Source: JBOGJG01 sp050747825
GTDB lineage: Bacteria; Acidobacteriota; UBA6911; RPQK01; JBOGJG01
NCBI GenBank assembly: GCA_050747825.1
Contig: JBOGJG010000431.1
Coordinates: 1-7,855 of the forward strand
Length of the DNA stretch: 7,855 nt
Reading direction: 5' to 3'
In this document: piece after piece, positions 6,173 through 7,855 of the stretch
How positions within the stretch are numbered: position 1 is the stretch's first letter
How the letters are laid out: the number at the start of each line of letters is the position of its first letter
The notes under the pieces: model-generated
What the model saw: the letters and a program-made list of their open reading frames with translations, nothing else
The model's database searches: none
Told to the model about the DNA's origin: nothing
Position numbers and translations under genes: made by a program

Positions 6173-6946
6173 ATGACTGAAACTGAGAAGCAACAGTTGG
6201 AGCGGGAAGGTTACATTTTTCTGCGGGGTTTTATGGATGGCAACCTGCTTGAGGCTCTACGCAGCCGTGTGGAAGAGCTGTTTGCACAGGAGGGCGAATC
6301 GGCCGGCTCTGAGTTCAAGCAGGAGCCAAACGCGCGCCGATTGGCTAACCTGGTGGACAAAGGAGCGGTCTTTCAACAGACCGTCATCATGCCTGAGGTT
6401 CTGGAATGCGTCGGCTGTGTCCTGGGTCCTGATTTTAAATTGAGCAGCCTCAACGCGCGAGTCGCCAATCCTTTGAGCGATTCGGCGCAGCCTCTGCATT
6501 GCGACGCAGGCGCCATACTGGATGACAAGGGTTACTGGGTCTGCAACTCCGTTTGGATGTTGGACGACTTTACTTCCGAGAACGGGGCCTTGCGGGTGAT
6601 CCCTGGATCCCATCACTGGGGACGGCTGCCTCAGGATGTGCTTTCCGATGCTGCGGCGCACCATCCGGACGAAGTCCTGGTCACCGGTCAGGCCGGCACT
6701 GTGGTCGTGATGAACGCGCACTTATGGCATGGCGGCACTGCCAATCGGAGCTCCCACCCGCGTCGGGCCATGCATGCTTTTTATTGCCGGCGCGACAAAC
6801 CCCAGCAGCAGTACCAAAAGAAGCTGATCCGGCCCGAAGTCCAGCAGCAGTTTAGCCCTGAATTGAGACAAATCCTGGCTCTGGATGACCCCTTGAATGA
6901 CGAACTGAGCAGCCGGACCACCCACATGAGCGGGTTTATGAAGTAG
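6173..6946 (+). CDS. Phytanoyl-CoA dioxygenase (PhyH) family Fe(II)/2-oxoglutarate oxygenase
   Basis: The 257-aa cytoplasmic protein has the double-stranded beta-helix iron site. His109-Cys-Asp111 (PLHCDAG) gives the HxD pair, and His186 in HLWHGG gives the distal histidine. Arg197 or Arg198 is placed to bind the 2-oxoglutarate carboxylate. The N-terminal EREGYIFLRGF segment and the central SENGALRVIPGSHHWG at about 135-150 are also typical of PhyH-family enzymes. These enzymes hydroxylate or halogenate small molecules using O2 and 2-oxoglutarate; the substrate cannot be read from the sequence, and a PhyH label does not imply phytanoyl-CoA. The ATG at 6173 is the natural start, although no strong Shine-Dalgarno precedes it. 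It diverges from the kinase operon, and the next gene on its strand begins 70 nt later, so it may be transcribed alone. Confidence 0.92.
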   Translation: MTETEKQQLEREGYIFLRGFMDGNLLEALRSRVEELFAQEGESAGSEFKQEPNARRLANLVDKGAVFQQTVIMPEVLECVGCVLGPDFKLSSLNARVANPLSDSAQPLHCDAGAILDDKGYWVCNSVWMLDDFTSENGALRVIPGSHHWGRLPQDVLSDAAAHHPDEVLVTGQAGTVVVMNAHLWHGGTANRSSHPRRAMHAFYCRRDKPQQQYQKKLIRPEVQQQFSPELRQILALDDPLNDELSSRTTHMSGFMK

Positions 6947-7016
6947 GGCACTCGCATCGTTTGTAAAAATGTAAACGGACCAACGGCAATTTCGGTCTTA
7001 GTCAGTGAGAACTTGA

Positions 7017-7586
7017 ATGGCAGATCAGGATCAGGGAGTTATCGCCACCGGCGCAGAAACGGCAAGAGAAGCGGGCGACCTTCTGGAATCGCTGGTTCGT
7101 GAGCATGCTCAGTTTGTCTACCAGGTTGCTTATTCGGTGGTTCGCAACCGGCATGATGCCGAGGACGCCGCTCAGGAGACCTTTATACGCGTGCTGCGAA
7201 ATAAAGAGCAAATTCCCGAAATCAGAGACCAGAGAGCGTGGCTGGCGCGGATCTGCTGGAGGGTTGCCGTGAGCAGGCGCAGGGTTGTGCGTGAGATCCC
7301 CGTTGAGAATTCCGGCGCGGCGGCCCGGCTTCGGTCTTTGGGGGCTACTCCCGAGGAAATGGCCGCTGACCGCCAGATGCTGGGGCTGGTGGGACGGCTG
7401 ATTGAAAGTCTCCCCGGGGATCTGCGCAGCGCGCTGGTGCTCTCCACCGTGCAGGACATCAGTTCCGCGGAGATCGCCTACGTGCTCGACATTCCTGCGC
7501 CCTCAGTTCGAGGCCGCCTGTTTCGGGCTCGCAGGATGCTGCGAGAGAAGCTGGTTGCCGTTCTCGGAGGCGAGTATGGACGATAA
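7017..7586 (+). CDS. ECF-type RNA polymerase sigma factor
   Basis: This 189-aa protein has the two-domain layout of ECF (group 4) sigma factors. Region 2 covers about 24-85, with the core-binding and -10-recognition signature DAEDAAQETFIRVLRN at 47-62 and RAWLARICWRVA after it. Region 4 covers about 120-180, with the helix-turn-helix SSAEIAYVLDIPAPSVRGRLFRARR that reads the -35 element. There is no region 3 and no C-terminal extension. It directs RNA polymerase to a small stress or envelope regulon, and such factors often activate their own promoter. The start at 7017 has only a weak Shine-Dalgarno (GTGAGA). The last codons overlap the start of the next gene by 11 nt, the usual arrangement with a cognate anti-sigma factor. 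Which ECF subgroup it belongs to cannot be told by eye. Confidence 0.94.
   Translation: MADQDQGVIATGAETAREAGDLLESLVREHAQFVYQVAYSVVRNRHDAEDAAQETFIRVLRNKEQIPEIRDQRAWLARICWRVAVSRRRVVREIPVENSGAAARLRSLGATPEEMAADRQMLGLVGRLIESLPGDLRSALVLSTVQDISSAEIAYVLDIPAPSVRGRLFRARRMLREKLVAVLGGEYGR
7566..7570 (+). promoter_or_regulatory. Shine-Dalgarno of the downstream membrane protein, inside the sigma gene
   Basis: GGAGG lies within the last codons of the sigma gene, 5 nt before the ATG at 7576. It is the strongest evidence for that start and implies translational coupling of the two genes. Confidence 0.75.
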
Positions 7587-7855
7587 AGATCTGGATTTGA
7601 TGGCGGAAGACCTGCTGGAGAAAGCCCTTTCAAGATATGGCAATCAGCACGAGGTCCCCGGCCTGGAAGGTCGCATAATGAAACGGCTGCGGTCCGATCG
7701 CGGCAAAGGCCGTTGGGCTTGGCCGGCTGCAGCGGGTCTGGCTGCAGCGGCCGCAGTGGCTGCAGTTATCCTGATTCCGTCCGCGGGCCCGCTTCCCGGG
7801 TACCCTCTGGGTGGTCGCGGCTCGGATGGAATCGCGGTCGCCCACGCCACTCATC
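7576..7855 (+). CDS. Putative membrane anti-sigma factor, partial (cut by window end)
   Basis: The frame is open from the ATG at 7576 to the last base, giving 93 codons with no stop. It overlaps the sigma gene by 11 nt and has a perfect GGAGG at 7566-7570. The visible part has an acidic N-terminus (MDDKDLDLMAEDLLEKAL) and a basic stretch at about 33-46 (RIMKRLRSDRGKGR). A single Ala-rich membrane helix follows at about 47-67 (WAWPAAAGLAAAAAVAAVI), and then a Gly/Pro-rich segment begins the outer part. By the positive-inside rule the N-terminus faces the cytoplasm, where it could hold the sigma factor. The usual zinc anti-sigma motif HxxxCxxC is absent and the visible part has no cysteine at all. 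The role is inferred from position and topology; it could instead be another membrane partner. Confidence 0.7.
   Translation, partial: MDDKDLDLMAEDLLEKALSRYGNQHEVPGLEGRIMKRLRSDRGKGRWAWPAAAGLAAAAAVAAVILIPSAGPLPGYPLGGRGSDGIAVAHATH

Noticed and set aside
6962..6975. Direct repeat TGTAAA...TGTAAA upstream of the sigma gene, considered as an operator or promoter.
   Set aside because: Six-base AT-rich repeats are expected by chance here, and no matching -35/-10 pair or ECF-type promoter motif could be identified.
7630..7854. Open frames on the - strand at the right edge.
   Set aside because: They are opposite the partial membrane protein, which has a GGAGG site, overlaps the sigma gene and has a sensible topology; the - strand products have none of this.

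Overview
The window looks like a chromosomal stretch from an Acidobacteriota member, most likely an environmental genome. The main reason is the secreted GWxTD-domain protein at the left end, a family known mainly from Acidobacteriota and a few related phyla. The moderately GC-rich composition and the ECF sigma factor with a membrane-protein partner are compatible. The phylum call is an inference from gene families, not from a marker gene. There is no rRNA, tRNA, CRISPR array, transposase or phage gene.

Layout, left to right: (1) a secreted GWxTD-domain protein on the + strand (48-1700); (2) a small acidic orphan protein with a CPLC motif, + strand (1810-2073); (3) tadA, the tRNA adenosine deaminase, on the - strand (2179-2619), with an inverted-repeat element built from 7-bp units on each side; (4) a tightly packed - strand cluster, read right to left: a PAS-domain sensor histidine kinase (6075-4987), glpF (4975-4226) and glpK (4219-2702), with gaps of 11 and 6 nt; (5) a divergent Fe(II)/2-oxoglutarate (PhyH-type) dioxygenase on the + strand (6173-6946); (6) an ECF sigma factor (7017-7586) overlapped by the start of a membrane protein that is probably its anti-sigma partner and runs off the right edge.

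How the genes fit together: GlpF lets glycerol into the cell and GlpK traps it as glycerol 3-phosphate, so that pair is a clear functional unit. The kinase is the promoter-proximal gene of the same cluster and would probably be co-transcribed with it. It keeps its phospho-acceptor histidine, but its ATP-binding glycine motifs are badly eroded and no response regulator is nearby. The sigma/anti-sigma pair is a separate regulatory module. The dioxygenase and the CPLC protein have no obvious pathway partner here.

I found no complete new multi-gene system. The most unusual signals are the two heptad-phased inverted-repeat elements around tadA, which share an architecture but use different 7-bp units, and the apparently kinase-dead sensor in the glycerol operon.
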